Shown: positions 35,998-46,856, numbered from the stretch's first letter. The stretch: DNA of 64,000 nucleotides from Eubacterium limosum (GCF_000807675.2 NZ_CP019962.1:1860001-1924000), one strand, 5' to 3'. Program-made: numbers and translations. The notes: generated from the sequence alone by a model not told the origin.

Positions 35998-36035
35998 TAA
36001 AGCAGGCTTGCAAATGATAAGCCTGCTTTTTATTT
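35998..36035 (+). terminator. Terminator after ysxC
   Basis: AGCAGGCTT (36001-36009) pairs with AAGCCTGCT (36019-36027), extended by flanking A/T pairs and followed by TTTTATTTT. Confidence 0.88.
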
Positions 36036-36054
36036 TAACAGCCAGAGGAAGAAT

Positions 36055-37002
36055 ATGTTGAAGGAAGAAAAAATCAGAGAGGCCGCCAGGGCGGCCGGAA
36101 TAAAGATGATCGGCTTCGGAGAGCCGCACCCTCTGACAGAGTGGCTGGAGCCGTTGGAAAAACGCCGGGAGCAGGGAAGGGTCACAAGTTTTGAGCGCAC
36201 ACCGCCTGCCAGACGTGTTGACTACAGCCAGGCCTTTCCAGAGGTAAAGGGGATCATCGTTATCGGTGTGCCTTACTGCTCTGAGCTGCCAAAGCCGGAA
36301 GATAACACTCCCCGCGGAAAGATTGCTTCGGTGGCCTGGGGCCAGGACTATCATGAGGTGGTTACAGGAAAAATGGATGCTCTTATGGCGCTGCTGAAAG
36401 AAACAGATCCGTCCCTTGACTACAGAGGATATGTGGACAACAGCCGCCTTTTGGACCGGGCCACAGCATGGCGGGCTGGTCTGGGCTTTTTTGGTAAAAA
36501 CAACACCCTCATCAATCCAGAATACGGCAGTTTCTTTTTTATTGGGCAAATATTGGTAAATAGCTCCATCGACTTCGAGCCTGCCGAGACGCTTAAAAGC
36601 CGCTGCGGCACCTGCCGACGCTGTCTCGTGGCCTGTCCGAACCATGCCCTGGGAGAGGGATATACGCTGGAGCCAGAGCGATGTATTTCTTATCTGACCC
36701 AGAAGAAAAAGCTGACTGCAGAGGAAGAGCGACTATTGGGGATCACTTACCTGTACGGCTGTGACGACTGTCAGCGGGTTTGTCCCTGGAATATAAGACG
36801 ATCAGACAGCAGGCCGGACTGGCCAGGCATAGGGCCAGAAAGCGTTTATCCGGGACTGGATGAAACCGAAGCGATCAGCGGACTGGATTTTGAAGAAAAG
36901 TTTGGAAAGACAGCCGCCGCCTGGCGCGGGAGAGATGTCATTGCCCGAAATGCAAGAATTATTAAAAATAACCTAAAAAATCATGCTAAAGACAAGAATT
37001 AA
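36055..37002 (+). CDS. queG: Epoxyqueuosine reductase QueG
   Basis: QueG catalyses the last step of queuosine tRNA modification with cobalamin and two [4Fe-4S] clusters. The 315-residue protein has the family motif RAGLGFFGKNNTLINPEYGSFFFIG near residues 139-163, and ferredoxin-type cysteines CGTCRRCLVACP near 184-195 and YGCDDCQRVCPWN near 233-245. It lacks the extended C-terminal HEAT-repeat part of the E. coli enzyme, as in several Firmicutes. A good ribosome binding site precedes the ATG at 36055. Confidence 0.9.
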   Translation: MLKEEKIREAARAAGIKMIGFGEPHPLTEWLEPLEKRREQGRVTSFERTPPARRVDYSQAFPEVKGIIVIGVPYCSELPKPEDNTPRGKIASVAWGQDYHEVVTGKMDALMALLKETDPSLDYRGYVDNSRLLDRATAWRAGLGFFGKNNTLINPEYGSFFFIGQILVNSSIDFEPAETLKSRCGTCRRCLVACPNHALGEGYTLEPERCISYLTQKKKLTAEEERLLGITYLYGCDDCQRVCPWNIRRSDSRPDWPGIGPESVYPGLDETEAISGLDFEEKFGKTAAAWRGRDVIARNARIIKNNLKNHAKDKN

Positions 37003-37003
37003 T

Positions 37004-37011
37004 GCTATAAT
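37004..37011 (+). promoter_or_regulatory. -10 element of gltX
   Basis: GCTATAAT (with T just upstream, giving TGCTATAAT) is an extended -10 box 59 bases before the gltX start. No good -35 box was found. It overlaps the region just after the queG stop. Confidence 0.5.
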
Positions 37012-37070
37012 AGTTAGCGTGTAATAATTATAGAACCATGATTATCGATATCAGTTAGAAGGAGAATTGA

Positions 37071-38555
37071 ATGATTAGAGATCGTTTTGCTCCAAGCCCC
37101 ACTGGCAACGTGCATGTGGGCAGCTTGCGAACCGCCTTATACAATTATTTATTTGCCCAAAAGAATAATGGACAGTTTTTGCTGCGCCTTGAAGATACGG
37201 ACCGCACCCGTTATGAAGAAGGTGCGGTTGAGAATCTGCTGGATGCCTTGATGGTAACCGGCGTGGTGCCGGACGAAGGCCTTTTTGAGGAGGACGGCAA
37301 AATTATCCAAAAGGGAGACTGTGGTCCTTATATCCAGTCAGAACGTCTGGATATTTATAAAAAGTACATTGACCAGCTGCTGGAAGACGGGCAGGCTTAC
37401 TACTGCTTTTGTACGAAGGAGCGTCTGGACGAGGTGCGTGAAAAGCAGAAAGCAGCCGGTGAGACACCGCGCTATGACGGGCATTGCCGTAATCTGCCCA
37501 GGGAAGAAGTGGAAGCGCGTGTCGCAGCGGGAGAACCCTGCGTCATCCGTCTGAAGCTGCCGGAAGACCACGTTGTCGCCTTTGACGATGCAGTCCGCGG
37601 CAGGATAGAGATCAACACCAACGATCTGGATGATCAGGTGTTAATTAAAACCGACGGCTTTCCAACCTACCATTTTGCCGTTGTTGTTGACGACCATCTC
37701 ATGGGCATTACCCATGTTATACGGGGCGAGGAATGGCTGCCTTCTACACCTAAGCATGTATATTTATATGAATGCTTTGGCTGGGAACAGCCTCAGTACG
37801 TTCATTTATCCAATATCCTGAATGACGACCACAAAAAGCTCAGCAAACGCCAGGGCGATGTGTCTGTCGGTGATTTCCTGAAAAAAGGCTATCTGCCGGA
37901 AGCGCTCATTAATTTCCTTGCGCTTTTAGGCTGGAGTCCTGAGAATGAGCAGGAAATCTTTTCAATGGACGAGTTGATCGAGGCCTTTGATCTGTCCAGA
38001 ATCAATAAATCTGGAGCAGTGTTTGACCGGGCAAAGCTGGATTGGATGAATGCCCACTATATCAAGGAGCTTCCCATCGAGGAACTGACAGGGCGGATGA
38101 TTCCATATCTTCTGGACGCTGGCTATATCACGGAAGTGGATGTTCAAAACCGTATGCCATGGCTTGAAAAGGTTGGTGAGCTTATGCGTGAGCGTCTCAA
38201 TTACTTTGCACAGGTTCCAGAAGAAACAAAAATGCTCTTTGATCGCAATTTTGAGATTACAGATCCGGAAAGCCTTGATATTCTGAAAGAAGAAACCGTT
38301 CCAGTGCTTTTTAATGCTTTGGTTGAAAAGATCACAGAGAGTGACGTGGTGGATACTGAACGTGCCAAAGCGATTCTGAAGGAAATACAGAAGGAATACA
38401 AGGCAGAAAAAATAAAAGGAAAAATGCTTTACATGCCTACCCGTATCATGTTGACCGGCGAAATGCACGGACCAGATTTAACACTGATTATGGATGTACT
38501 CGGCAAGGAAGAGCTGTTACTGCGTCTTGAAAGAATGCGCAGCATGATTCATTAG
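37071..38555 (+). CDS. gltX: Glutamyl-tRNA synthetase
   Basis: This 494-residue class I synthetase begins [25 protein letters not shown], which contains the HIGH-like HVGS. The KMSKS-like motif is [14 protein letters not shown] near residue 257. The remaining length is the alpha-helical anticodon-binding domain. In bacteria without GlnRS, this enzyme also charges tRNA-Gln for later amidation; whether that holds here cannot be seen. No T-box leader was seen in the short upstream gap. Confidence 0.96.
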   Translation: MIRDRFAPSPTGNVHVGSLRTALYNYLFAQKNNGQFLLRLEDTDRTRYEEGAVENLLDALMVTGVVPDEGLFEEDGKIIQKGDCGPYIQSERLDIYKKYIDQLLEDGQAYYCFCTKERLDEVREKQKAAGETPRYDGHCRNLPREEVEARVAAGEPCVIRLKLPEDHVVAFDDAVRGRIEINTNDLDDQVLIKTDGFPTYHFAVVVDDHLMGITHVIRGEEWLPSTPKHVYLYECFGWEQPQYVHLSNILNDDHKKLSKRQGDVSVGDFLKKGYLPEALINFLALLGWSPENEQEIFSMDELIEAFDLSRINKSGAVFDRAKLDWMNAHYIKELPIEELTGRMIPYLLDAGYITEVDVQNRMPWLEKVGELMRERLNYFAQVPEETKMLFDRNFEITDPESLDILKEETVPVLFNALVEKITESDVVDTERAKAILKEIQKEYKAEKIKGKMLYMPTRIMLTGEMHGPDLTLIMDVLGKEELLLRLERMRSMIH

Positions 38556-38589
38556 AAATCTCTAATGGTTAAGTAGAGGAGGAAAGTGT

Positions 38590-39849
38590 GTGAAAGAAAA
38601 GGTTAATACCAAAAAGACCATCACACTGGTTATTTTTATTGCGATTCTTGCGTTTTGCGGCTACACCCTGTTTCATGGCCTCAGTGTGGGAATTTATGAT
38701 ATTGGAAAAATCGGAGATCATGTGCACTATGGTCTGGACCTGACCGGTGGGGTAAATGTGGTGCTTCAGGCTGAAGCGACAGACGACAGCGGTATTACGT
38801 CTGAAAAAATGGACAGTACCGTCGCCGCCATAAAAAAACGTGTGGACTCCATGGGCGTCAGTGAAGCCCAGGTTTCGAAACAGGGTGAAGACCGTATCCG
38901 TGTGTCTATTCCGTCGGTACAGGATCAGCAGCAGGCTCTGGATATGATCGGCAAAACCGCTCAGCTGGAATTTGTGGGCCCGGACGGCGAGGTTATTCTG
39001 ACCGGTAAAGACGTTGTGGACTCCAAAGCAGTCCAGCAGAAATCGAGCAGCGGATTGGAAGAAGCTGTTGTTACCCTGAAATTCAACGAAGAAGGCACTC
39101 AGCTTTTTGCCGACGCGACGCAAAAATATCTAAACCAGCAGATATCCATCAAGCTGGATGAGGAGGTTATCAGCAGCCCAAAGGTTAACGTGGCAATCAC
39201 CAATGGTGAGGCCGTTATCGAGGGGATGGCAGATATGGAAGAGGCAGGAAATCTGGCTGAGCTTATCCGCGGCGGCGCGCTGCCAGTCAAGCTGAGCCCA
39301 ATCGAAGTAACAACCATCGGGCCGACACTAGGCCAGGATTCCCTGAACCAGAGTCTGATCGCCGGTGCCATCGGTATCGCGGCTGTACTGCTGTTTATGC
39401 TTGTTATGTACAGAGGCCTTGGTTTTATTGCCGATCTGGCTCTGATCATCTATATTATGCTCGATTTAATTCTGATGGTTTTTGCCAATGTTACACTTAC
39501 CCTGCCAGGGATTGCCGGGATTATTCTTTCTGTGGGGATGGCTGTCGATGCCAATGTTATCATTTTTGAACGTATTAAAGACGAGTCACGCTCCGGAAAA
39601 TCCATCAATGCCGCCATTGACGCGGGCTTTAAACGTGCTATGGGTACTATTATCGACTCCAATGTTACGACACTGATTGCAGGCTTTGTGCTGTTCTTCA
39701 TGGGCAGCGGCAGTGTTCAGGGCTTTGCTGTAACATTGATTCTCGGTATTATTGTGAGCTTGCTGACAGCCGTTATTATTACAAAACATCTGACCAAGCT
39801 GGTCATCGGTACGCATCTGTTTGGCAGCGGCAAGTTCTATGGGATCTAA
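38590..39849 (+). CDS. secD: Protein translocase subunit SecD
   Basis: SecD, with SecF, uses the proton gradient to assist Sec-dependent export. This 419-residue protein has the first membrane helix (about residues 10-28), the motif YGLDLTGGVNVVLQAE near 48-63, an extracellular P1 domain, and five C-terminal helices with GPTLGQDSLNQSL near 245 and DANVIIFERIKDE near 320. It is shorter than the E. coli protein, as usual in Firmicutes. The start is a GTG at 38590 after GAGGAGGA. Confidence 0.96.
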   Translation: MKEKVNTKKTITLVIFIAILAFCGYTLFHGLSVGIYDIGKIGDHVHYGLDLTGGVNVVLQAEATDDSGITSEKMDSTVAAIKKRVDSMGVSEAQVSKQGEDRIRVSIPSVQDQQQALDMIGKTAQLEFVGPDGEVILTGKDVVDSKAVQQKSSSGLEEAVVTLKFNEEGTQLFADATQKYLNQQISIKLDEEVISSPKVNVAITNGEAVIEGMADMEEAGNLAELIRGGALPVKLSPIEVTTIGPTLGQDSLNQSLIAGAIGIAAVLLFMLVMYRGLGFIADLALIIYIMLDLILMVFANVTLTLPGIAGIILSVGMAVDANVIIFERIKDESRSGKSINAAIDAGFKRAMGTIIDSNVTTLIAGFVLFFMGSGSVQGFAVTLILGIIVSLLTAVIITKHLTKLVIGTHLFGSGKFYGI

Positions 39850-39864
39850 GGAAGGAGCAGAAGG

Positions 39865-40809
39865 ATGAAGACATTAAAACTAGTTGAAAAAAGTAAAATC
39901 TGGTTCAGCATCGCAATCGTTCTGGTTCTTATCAGCGTAGGTTCCCTGCTTATAAGAGGCTTGAATTTTGGGATCGACTTTGTAGGCGGTACCATTGTCA
40001 CTATTGATCTGCATACGCAGTTTAATACCGACGACGCACGTCAGATTACAGATCAATACGACAAAAGTGCGGAGATAACATACGCCGGTGACGGACAGGA
40101 CCGCATTGTGATCAGTACCAAGGAAAGCCTTGACACTGACCAGCGCAAGGAGCTGTTTAATCAGTTCAGGGATAAATACAGCCTCCAGGACAGCGATCTG
40201 GTATCAGTCGATACTGTTACAGCTACAGTCGGCTCTGAAACAGCGCGCAACGCGGTGATCGCATCAGCTGTAGCGGTTCTGCTCATGCTGATCTACATCA
40301 CCTTCCGGTTTGAGTTCTATTTTGGGCTCTCAGCGATCATTGCGCTGCTCTATGATATTACCATTGTCATCGGAGTTTACGCTCTGTTCCAGATCCAGGT
40401 CAACGCGCCCTTTATTGCGGCTATTCTGACTATTTTGGGGTATTCTATCAATGATACCATCGTTGTGTTTGACCGTATCCGCGAAAATGAAACCCGGATC
40501 GGCATGCGCGACATTAACGAGCTGGTCAATGTGAGTGTCTCACAGACCCTGAAGCGAAGCATTAACACGGTTGTGACAACACTTCTGGCCATTTTGGCTC
40601 TGTATATCTTTGGCGTTGAGGCTATCAGAAGCTTTGCCCTGCCGTTGATCGTCGGGATTGTCAGTGGCTGCTACTCATCAATATTTGTAGCCAGCCCGCT
40701 GTGGGTACAGTTTCAGAAGCGGTTCCCTAATTCCAAGAGCAATAAAAAGAATAAGAAAAAAGCGGTTTCAAATACCAATAAGGGTAGAAATAAACAACCG
40801 CAGGTATAA
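39865..40809 (+). CDS. secF: Protein translocase subunit SecF
   Basis: This 314-residue partner of SecD has the motif LNFGIDFVGGT near residues 32-42, six membrane helices, and SINDTIVVFDRIRENE near residues 193-208 followed by SINTVVTTLLA. The C-terminus is a Lys/Asn-rich basic tail. It starts 16 bases after secD and is followed by a hairpin that may end the transcript. Confidence 0.96.
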   Translation: MKTLKLVEKSKIWFSIAIVLVLISVGSLLIRGLNFGIDFVGGTIVTIDLHTQFNTDDARQITDQYDKSAEITYAGDGQDRIVISTKESLDTDQRKELFNQFRDKYSLQDSDLVSVDTVTATVGSETARNAVIASAVAVLLMLIYITFRFEFYFGLSAIIALLYDITIVIGVYALFQIQVNAPFIAAILTILGYSINDTIVVFDRIRENETRIGMRDINELVNVSVSQTLKRSINTVVTTLLAILALYIFGVEAIRSFALPLIVGIVSGCYSSIFVASPLWVQFQKRFPNSKSNKKNKKKAVSNTNKGRNKQPQV

Positions 40810-40825
40810 AAGTAAAAACCAGGAG

Positions 40826-40857
40826 CCGGCTGCACGGTTGAGCAGCCGGTTTCTTTG
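40826..40857 (+). terminator. Terminator between secF and recJ
   Basis: CCGGCTGC (40826-40833) pairs with GCAGCCGG (40842-40849), followed by TTTCTTTG. The interrupted U-tract suggests partial read-through into recJ. Confidence 0.7.
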
Positions 40858-40871
40858 TATAGAGGAAGCAT

Positions 40872-42944
40872 ATGGTAAACACAATTTGGAAAGAACGAAA
40901 AAGCAAAACAGAAGCCAACATTGAGGCGGTTGAGGAACTGATAGAGGAATGCGGTCTGACGCCTTTGTCGGCCAGATTGCTGGTTAAGCGAGGATATGAC
41001 ACTGCTGATAAGGCCATGGCCTACATGGACCCGGACTTCTCGGATTTTTATGATCCCTTTGGATTGCCGGACATGCAGAAAGCTGTCGACAGATTGCTAA
41101 AGGCCAGGGAACAGGGAGAAAAGGTCTGTATCTACGGCGATTATGACGCTGACGGTACCACTGCTGTATCCATCCTGATGCGCTATTTTAAAGCCATTGG
41201 AATCGAAGCCTTTTACCAGATCCCTAACCGCTTGGAGGAGGGCTATGGTATGAATATTCCAGCCCTTGAGGCAGTCATTAAGGCAGGGGCCAGTCTGATC
41301 GTAAGTGTGGACAACGGCATTGCGGCGCACGAACAGGTGGACTACTGTAATGAACAGGATGTTGATGTAATTGTGACAGACCACCATGAGTGCCAGGGAG
41401 AAGTCCCCCGGGCACTGGCAGTTGTAGACGCAAAGCGGGAGGATTCGTCCTACCCCTTTTCAGAGCTCTGCGGCGCAGGAATTGCGCTGAAGATGGTGAT
41501 GGCTCTGGACAGTGTTCTGGAACTGGATTCAGATTTGCAGGAGTATATTGAATGCGCGGCCATCGCTACTGTAGCCGATATTGTGCCGTTGAAGAGCGAG
41601 AACCGTATCATTGCCTCTCTGGGAATCGATTATCTGAATACCAGCCCAGTCAATCTTGGAATTCGAGCGTTGATTGAGGTCAGTGAGCTTAAGCGGGTAA
41701 ATGCTGGAAACATCGGCTTTGTCATAGCGCCGAAGATCAATGCGGCAGGCCGTTTAGGTGAGGCCGGTAAGGTAGTTGAGCTTTACCTGACACAGGATGA
41801 AGCACAGGCGGCAGAAATCGCGGCATATCTGAGCATGGAAAACCGAAAACGACAGGATATTGAGCAGGAGATTTTAGAGCTGGCTAAGGCGCAGGTAGAG
41901 CAGCAGCATCTTGACGAACAGGGTGTTATGGTAGTGGCCGGGGACGGCTGGCACCCCGGTGTCATTGGTATTGTAGCCAGTAAGCTTCAGGAAACCTGGT
42001 ATCACCCTGTCGTTGTCATCGGCATTGATGAAAAGGGAATGGGCAAAGGCTCCTGTCGGAGTGTGGAGGGCTTTAATATTTTCGAGGCACTCCAGAGTTG
42101 CTCAGAGCTTTTTACAACTTTCGGAGGGCATGAGCAGGCGGCTGGTCTGAGCATTCCTGCGGAAGATATTCCCAGATTTGCCGAAAAGGTCAATACCTAT
42201 GCGTCAGAAAAGGGGATTAACCGTCTTTTGACCAAGACAATGTACTATGACAGTGTTATGGGAATAGGCGATGTGAGTGAAGCTCTGGTCGAGGAGCTGG
42301 ATCAGTTTGAGCCCTATGGTGTGGGAAATCCCGGGCCGGTATTTTTAATGGAGGGGCTGAAGCCACAGGACGCCCGGAAAATGGGGAGTGATAAAACACA
42401 TCTCATGTTTTTGGTACCGCCCTACCGCTGTGTGGGCTTTGGAATGGGGGCCGCTCTGGACGATGGAACCGATGGTCAATTTTCTATCCTATGTAAACCA
42501 GAAATTAATTGCTTTCGAGACAAAAAAAGCGTACAATTATTATTAAAAGATATTAAACGGTCGCCTTTTTACCACAACCAGTCCGCCTACAACCTGGTTG
42601 AGCGGATCAAAAACGCACCGGTGGCAGAACTGCCGGAGCTTGGATTGACAGCCCTTGACCGTGAAGCCATGAACCTTACGCGGGAGGATCTGAAGCTGAT
42701 CTATACCTTGATGCGCCAAGTGCAATTAAAGGGAGCGGCAGTCGATCGGATTGTTCGGAAATTTGAGACGCTCAATGTCTTTAAGCTGCTGGCAGGTCTG
42801 AATATTCTTCAGGAGTCTGAGCTCATTCGGTTTCGCCTTAAAAAGGGCATGGTTTTTTGTGAAATTCTTGCGTCAAATGGAAAAAAAGATATTCAAAAGG
42901 CACCGTTAATGGTAAAATTAAGAACATATCTTGATTATGAATGA
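40872..42944 (+). CDS. recJ: Single-stranded-DNA exonuclease RecJ
   Basis: This 690-residue DHH-family nuclease has the manganese-binding motifs CIYGDYDADGTTAVSIL near residue 83, VDNGIAA near 147 and the namesake VTDHHECQG near 167. The DHHA1 RNA/DNA-binding part follows, with GKGSCRSVEGFNIFEAL near 390 and TTFGGHEQAAG near 415. About 130 extra C-terminal residues lie beyond the E. coli-like core, as in B. subtilis-type RecJ. It takes part in recombination and repair. Confidence 0.95.
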   Translation: MVNTIWKERKSKTEANIEAVEELIEECGLTPLSARLLVKRGYDTADKAMAYMDPDFSDFYDPFGLPDMQKAVDRLLKAREQGEKVCIYGDYDADGTTAVSILMRYFKAIGIEAFYQIPNRLEEGYGMNIPALEAVIKAGASLIVSVDNGIAAHEQVDYCNEQDVDVIVTDHHECQGEVPRALAVVDAKREDSSYPFSELCGAGIALKMVMALDSVLELDSDLQEYIECAAIATVADIVPLKSENRIIASLGIDYLNTSPVNLGIRALIEVSELKRVNAGNIGFVIAPKINAAGRLGEAGKVVELYLTQDEAQAAEIAAYLSMENRKRQDIEQEILELAKAQVEQQHLDEQGVMVVAGDGWHPGVIGIVASKLQETWYHPVVVIGIDEKGMGKGSCRSVEGFNIFEALQSCSELFTTFGGHEQAAGLSIPAEDIPRFAEKVNTYASEKGINRLLTKTMYYDSVMGIGDVSEALVEELDQFEPYGVGNPGPVFLMEGLKPQDARKMGSDKTHLMFLVPPYRCVGFGMGAALDDGTDGQFSILCKPEINCFRDKKSVQLLLKDIKRSPFYHNQSAYNLVERIKNAPVAELPELGLTALDREAMNLTREDLKLIYTLMRQVQLKGAAVDRIVRKFETLNVFKLLAGLNILQESELIRFRLKKGMVFCEILASNGKKDIQKAPLMVKLRTYLDYE

Positions 42945-42970
42945 TTAATAAGAAAAGAGAAGGATACGAA

Positions 42971-43489
42971 ATGGATATTAAGAGCAAAATCGATATTTTT
43001 GAAGGTTTTCCAAAGGAAGGAATCAGTTTTAAAGATATTAACAGTCTGATCCGCGATCCGGAGGCATTTAAGTTTGTCATTGACGAATTTCATAAAATTG
43101 CCAAGGCGCTTGACGTTAATCTGGTTTGTATTCCAGAGGCGAGAGGCTATATTTTTGGTACGCCGCTGGCCTATCTCCTGAATGTGGGACTGGTTCCGGT
43201 GCGTAAGCCTGGCAAGCTTCCTGGCGAGGTTGTGGCAGAGGAATACGACCTTGAATACGGCACCAACACAGTCGAAATTCAGAAAAGTGCCATTAAGCCC
43301 GGGGATCGTGTGGTTATCATTGACGACCTGTTGGCAACCGGCGGAACCATGAAGGCGGCGATCGACCTGGTAGAAAAGCTCGGCGGCGAAGTCTGCGGTG
43401 CATTGTTTTTAATAGAACTGACTGAGCTGAAGGGTCGGGAAAATCTCAAGGATTATTTTGTATCCAGCTTAGTACAGTATCCGGTATAA
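42971..43489 (+). CDS. apt: Adenine phosphoribosyltransferase
   Basis: This 172-residue enzyme salvages adenine to AMP. It has the characteristic N-terminal FEGFPKEGISFKDI, PEARGYIFGTPLAY, the flexible loop VRKPGKLPGEVVAEEYDLEYG and the PRPP-binding site VVIIDDLLATGGTMKAA. I chose the ATG 42971 because GAGAAGGA lies at the right distance, whereas the upstream ATG 42941 overlaps recJ with no site. The gene order recJ-apt-relA is conserved in Firmicutes. Confidence 0.95.
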   Translation: MDIKSKIDIFEGFPKEGISFKDINSLIRDPEAFKFVIDEFHKIAKALDVNLVCIPEARGYIFGTPLAYLLNVGLVPVRKPGKLPGEVVAEEYDLEYGTNTVEIQKSAIKPGDRVVIIDDLLATGGTMKAAIDLVEKLGGEVCGALFLIELTELKGRENLKDYFVSSLVQYPV

Positions 43490-43498
43490 AACACTGAA

Positions 43499-43533
43499 AA
43501 TGACCGGGGCTTTTTAGCTTCGGTCATTCTTTA
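43499..43533 (+). terminator. Terminator between apt and relA
   Basis: AATGACCG (43499-43506) pairs with CGGTCATT (43521-43528), followed by CTTTAT. The weak U-tract suggests partial termination. Confidence 0.65.
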
Positions 43534-43573
43534 TCCAGTGTAGGCACTCATAGAAATAAAGGTGGGCAGAACC

Positions 43574-45751
43574 ATGGCGAACGAAGCAATAGAACATAAA
43601 ATTGATAGTTTAATCGAACTTGTGAAAAAGAACAATCCGAACGCAGATACTGAGATGATTCTAAAGGCGTACCACCTGGCAGACGGGGCCCATAAGGACC
43701 AGAAGCGCTTGTCAGGAGAGGCCTATATCATCCATCCTGTTTCGGTTGCGTATATTTTAGCAGAGTATAAGATGGATACGGAAACCATAGTTGCTGCCAT
43801 TCTGCATGATGTGATCGAGGACACCTCGTATACTTACGATGATATTAAGGAAATGTTTAACGAACAGGTAGCCGACCTGGTCGAGGGCGTTACCAAAATT
43901 GGCAAGATTGAGTATCAGTCAAAGGAAGAAAGCCAGGCTGAGAACCTCCGAAAAATGGTTCTTGCAATGTCCAAGGACATCCGTGTTATCCTGATCAAGC
44001 TAGTGGACCGTCTGCACAATATGCGGACTCTGGAGTATATGAAGGAGTCCAAGCAGATTGAAAAATCCAGAGAAACGCTGGATATATACGCGCCCATAGC
44101 GAACCGTCTGGGGATACAGACCATCAAGGCAGAGCTTGAAGACCTTGCGTTAAAATATCTGGACCCTGACGGCTATTACGACCTTGTAAAAAAGGTCAAA
44201 ATGAAAAAGCAGTCCCGAGAGGAATACATCAATAAGGTTATTAAGATTTTAGAGAAAAAGATTGATGAAGTTGGGATTGAAGCTAAAATTTATGGCCGTT
44301 CTAAGCATTTTTATTCCATTTACAGAAAAATGAAGGCTCAGAACCGCAACTTTGACGAAATCTATGACCTCATCGCGGTGCGTGTGATTGTGGATAGTGT
44401 AAAGGACTGTTACGGCGTTTTGGGTATTGTTCATACACAGTGGAAACCTATTCCCGGACGCTTCAAGGATTATATCGCAATGCCGAAGCCCAATATGTAC
44501 CAGTCCATTCACACCACGGTCATCGGGCCAAACGGCGATCCTTTTGAGATCCAGATCCGGACAAAAGAAATGCATGAGACAGCAGAGTACGGGATTGCAG
44601 CACACTGGAAATACAAAGAAGGCATTACCGACAGCAACAACAAGGAGCTTCGGTATGAAAACAAAATGTCCTGGCTCCGCCAGATTCTCGAGTGGCAGAA
44701 GGAGCTGGATAACGCCAACGATCTGGTGGAGACCATCAAGGTTGATCTGCTCAATGAGGAGGTTTATGTATTTACCCCACAGGGCAAGGTAGTTGAGCTG
44801 CCAATGGGCTCCTGTCCGCTGGATTTTGCCTACCGCATCCACAGCGATGTGGGAAACTCCTGTGTGGGCGCTAAAGTCAATGGTAAAATCGTACCTCTCA
44901 ACTATACACTGAATAACGGGGACATTGTGGAGATTATGACTTCCAAAAACTCCAACGGTCCAAGCCGTGACTGGCTCAACTTTACCAAGAGTGCTCATGC
45001 CCGCAACAAAATACGGCAGTATTTCAAAAAAGAAGAAAAAGAAGAAAATATTGCCAAAGGCAAGACCATGCTGGAGCGTGAGATCAAGCGCGAAGGCCTT
45101 CAGGATACCAAGCTCCTGAGTACAAGTGAACTGGAAGTAGTCAGTGACAAAATGGGTTACAAGACCCTCAGTGATTTTTATGCCGCCATTGGCTACAGCG
45201 GTGTGAAAATCGGTACAGTCCTGCAGAAAATGCGGCTGCTTTTCCCCAAGGAGTTCCCAGAACCCGAAGAGGAAGTAGTTATTAAAAAAACCGCAAAACT
45301 CAAGAAATCCAACAGCAGTGTTATCGTGGCAGGACACAACGAAATTGACGTGCGTTTTTCCAAGTGCTGTAACCCTGTACCAGGAGACAAAATTGTGGGT
45401 TATATCACGGTTGGCAGAGGAATCTCTGTTCACCGGACCGACTGCCCCAACGTGCTGGGAATGACAGACCCCAGTCGTATTGTCGATGTCGAATGGAACA
45501 AGTTTGGTATAGGCGGCAGTTTTACGGCTGAAATTCAGATTAAGGCCCGTGAAAAACAGGGACTGCTCATTGAAATCTCTAAGATTTTCCTTGAGATGAA
45601 TATCCCGCTTACAGCCTTAACGGCCAGAAATGAAAAGGGAGAGTTTGATTATTTCTCCGCGACCTTTGAGGTCAAGACCAGGAGAGAACTCAATCTCCTT
45701 ATAAAAAATTTAAATAAAATACCGGAAATCATCAGTATTCACCGTGTATAG
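43574..45751 (+). CDS. relA: Bifunctional (p)ppGpp synthetase/hydrolase
   Basis: This protein of 725 residues has all Rel domains. The HD hydrolase comes first, with [15 protein letters not shown] near residue 75. The synthetase has [15 protein letters not shown] and [20 protein letters not shown] near 300-320. The TGS domain has [14 protein letters not shown] near 395, and a zinc-finger/helical part and the ACT domain end the protein. The HDxxED site indicates a bifunctional Rel. The start is the ATG 43574, with AAAGGTGG nine bases upstream; the GTG 43562 is rejected. Confidence 0.95.
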   Translation: MANEAIEHKIDSLIELVKKNNPNADTEMILKAYHLADGAHKDQKRLSGEAYIIHPVSVAYILAEYKMDTETIVAAILHDVIEDTSYTYDDIKEMFNEQVADLVEGVTKIGKIEYQSKEESQAENLRKMVLAMSKDIRVILIKLVDRLHNMRTLEYMKESKQIEKSRETLDIYAPIANRLGIQTIKAELEDLALKYLDPDGYYDLVKKVKMKKQSREEYINKVIKILEKKIDEVGIEAKIYGRSKHFYSIYRKMKAQNRNFDEIYDLIAVRVIVDSVKDCYGVLGIVHTQWKPIPGRFKDYIAMPKPNMYQSIHTTVIGPNGDPFEIQIRTKEMHETAEYGIAAHWKYKEGITDSNNKELRYENKMSWLRQILEWQKELDNANDLVETIKVDLLNEEVYVFTPQGKVVELPMGSCPLDFAYRIHSDVGNSCVGAKVNGKIVPLNYTLNNGDIVEIMTSKNSNGPSRDWLNFTKSAHARNKIRQYFKKEEKEENIAKGKTMLEREIKREGLQDTKLLSTSELEVVSDKMGYKTLSDFYAAIGYSGVKIGTVLQKMRLLFPKEFPEPEEEVVIKKTAKLKKSNSSVIVAGHNEIDVRFSKCCNPVPGDKIVGYITVGRGISVHRTDCPNVLGMTDPSRIVDVEWNKFGIGGSFTAEIQIKAREKQGLLIEISKIFLEMNIPLTALTARNEKGEFDYFSATFEVKTRRELNLLIKNLNKIPEIISIHRV

Positions 45752-45759
45752 GAGCGAAC

Positions 45760-46212
45760 ATGAGAGCAGTTATTCAGCGTGTAAAAGCATCAGAAGTCAA
45801 AGTGGGAGACCGGGTAATCGGCTCCATTGGCCGTGGCTTTAACCTCTTGTTGGGTATAAAGGAAGACGATACAGAAAAGGATATGGACTATATTATCCAG
45901 AAGACCGTAAACCTGCGTGTATTTGAGGATGAGGAGGGAAAAATGAACCTCTCTCTTATGGATGTGGGGGGAGAACTGTTGGTCGTCTCACAGTTTACTC
46001 TTTACGGCGACTGCCGAAAAGGGCGCAGACCGAGCTTTTCGAAAAGCGGCCCTGTGGACACGGCAAAGGCCAAGTACGAGCTCTTTCTGGAAAAACTGAA
46101 GAAGGAACCCGTTGCCAAAATAGAGACTGGAGAGTTTCAGGCAGAAATGGAAGTATCCATCGTCAACGACGGTCCGGTAACCCTTCTGTTAGACAGTGAA
46201 AAACAGTTTTAG
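45760..46212 (+). CDS. dtd: D-aminoacyl-tRNA deacylase
   Basis: This 150-residue enzyme removes D-amino acids from mischarged tRNA. It has the catalytic [17 protein letters not shown] near residues 78-94 and the [12 protein letters not shown] motif near 136-147. It starts nine bases after relA, the usual order, and is followed within 12 bases by an MBL-fold gene. Confidence 0.96.
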   Translation: MRAVIQRVKASEVKVGDRVIGSIGRGFNLLLGIKEDDTEKDMDYIIQKTVNLRVFEDEEGKMNLSLMDVGGELLVVSQFTLYGDCRKGRRPSFSKSGPVDTAKAKYELFLEKLKKEPVAKIETGEFQAEMEVSIVNDGPVTLLLDSEKQF

Positions 46213-46223
46213 GAGAAATAATA

Positions 46224-46853
46224 ATGATGAAAATAGTAAAATTAATGGTGGGTCCAATGGCCTCCAACTGCTATATCGCCTGGGATGAGGACACAAAAGA
46301 CGCAGTTATTATCGACCCGGGCTTCGAGGATGACCGTATTATGGAAACCGTGGAAAAACATGGTTTAAAGGTTGATAAAATTCTGCTGACTCACGGCCAT
46401 TTTGACCACATAGGCGGTCTGGAAAAAACAAAGGCTCAGACTGGATCAAAGGTCTATATTTACGCCGATGATGCGGATACCCTGACTTCGGCCGGTAAGA
46501 ATCTGTCTACCATGGTGGGGCAGCCTATGAATCCTGGGCCGGCGGATGTACTGCTTCACGACGGGGACGAAGTGGAAATCAGCCCGAATATTAAGCTGAC
46601 CACCATCCATACACCAGGACATACGGTAGGAAGCTGTTGCTTTGTGGGCGAGGATGTGATTTTTTCAGGAGATACTCTGTTTGAGGGCTCCATCGGACGA
46701 ACCGATTTTCCTGGCGGAAGCTATGAGGATATGATGAAGTCTCTGAGCCGCCTCATGACCTATGATGACGATATGACCGTATTGCCAGGCCATGGCGAAA
46801 ATACAGATATTGCCTACGAAAGAGCGCGGAATCCTTTTATTGCCAGAGGTTAA
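46224..46853 (+). CDS. MBL-fold hydrolase (YcbL/glyoxalase II-like)
   Basis: This 209-residue metallo-beta-lactamase-fold protein has THGHFDHIGGLE near residues 55-66, HTPGHTVGSCCF near 130, FSGDTLFEGSIGRTDFPGG near 148-166 and a final PGHGENTDI. This set of metal ligands is that of the compact YcbL/GloB2-like family. The substrate is unknown; hydroxyacylglutathione-like thioesters are possible. The conserved position between dtd and hemZ marks it as a housekeeping gene. Confidence 0.9.
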   Translation: MMKIVKLMVGPMASNCYIAWDEDTKDAVIIDPGFEDDRIMETVEKHGLKVDKILLTHGHFDHIGGLEKTKAQTGSKVYIYADDADTLTSAGKNLSTMVGQPMNPGPADVLLHDGDEVEISPNIKLTTIHTPGHTVGSCCFVGEDVIFSGDTLFEGSIGRTDFPGGSYEDMMKSLSRLMTYDDDMTVLPGHGENTDIAYERARNPFIARG

Positions 46854-46856
46854 CCC

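Noticed and set aside
37003-37070. T-box or other riboswitch before gltX and aspS
   Set aside because: The leaders are too short or show no conserved T-box sequence.
44249-45433. A 394-residue minus-strand frame inside relA
   Set aside because: It is antisense to a complete Rel protein with all its domains in the sense frame. Its composition, rich in Phe, Val and His, is an echo of the opposite codons.
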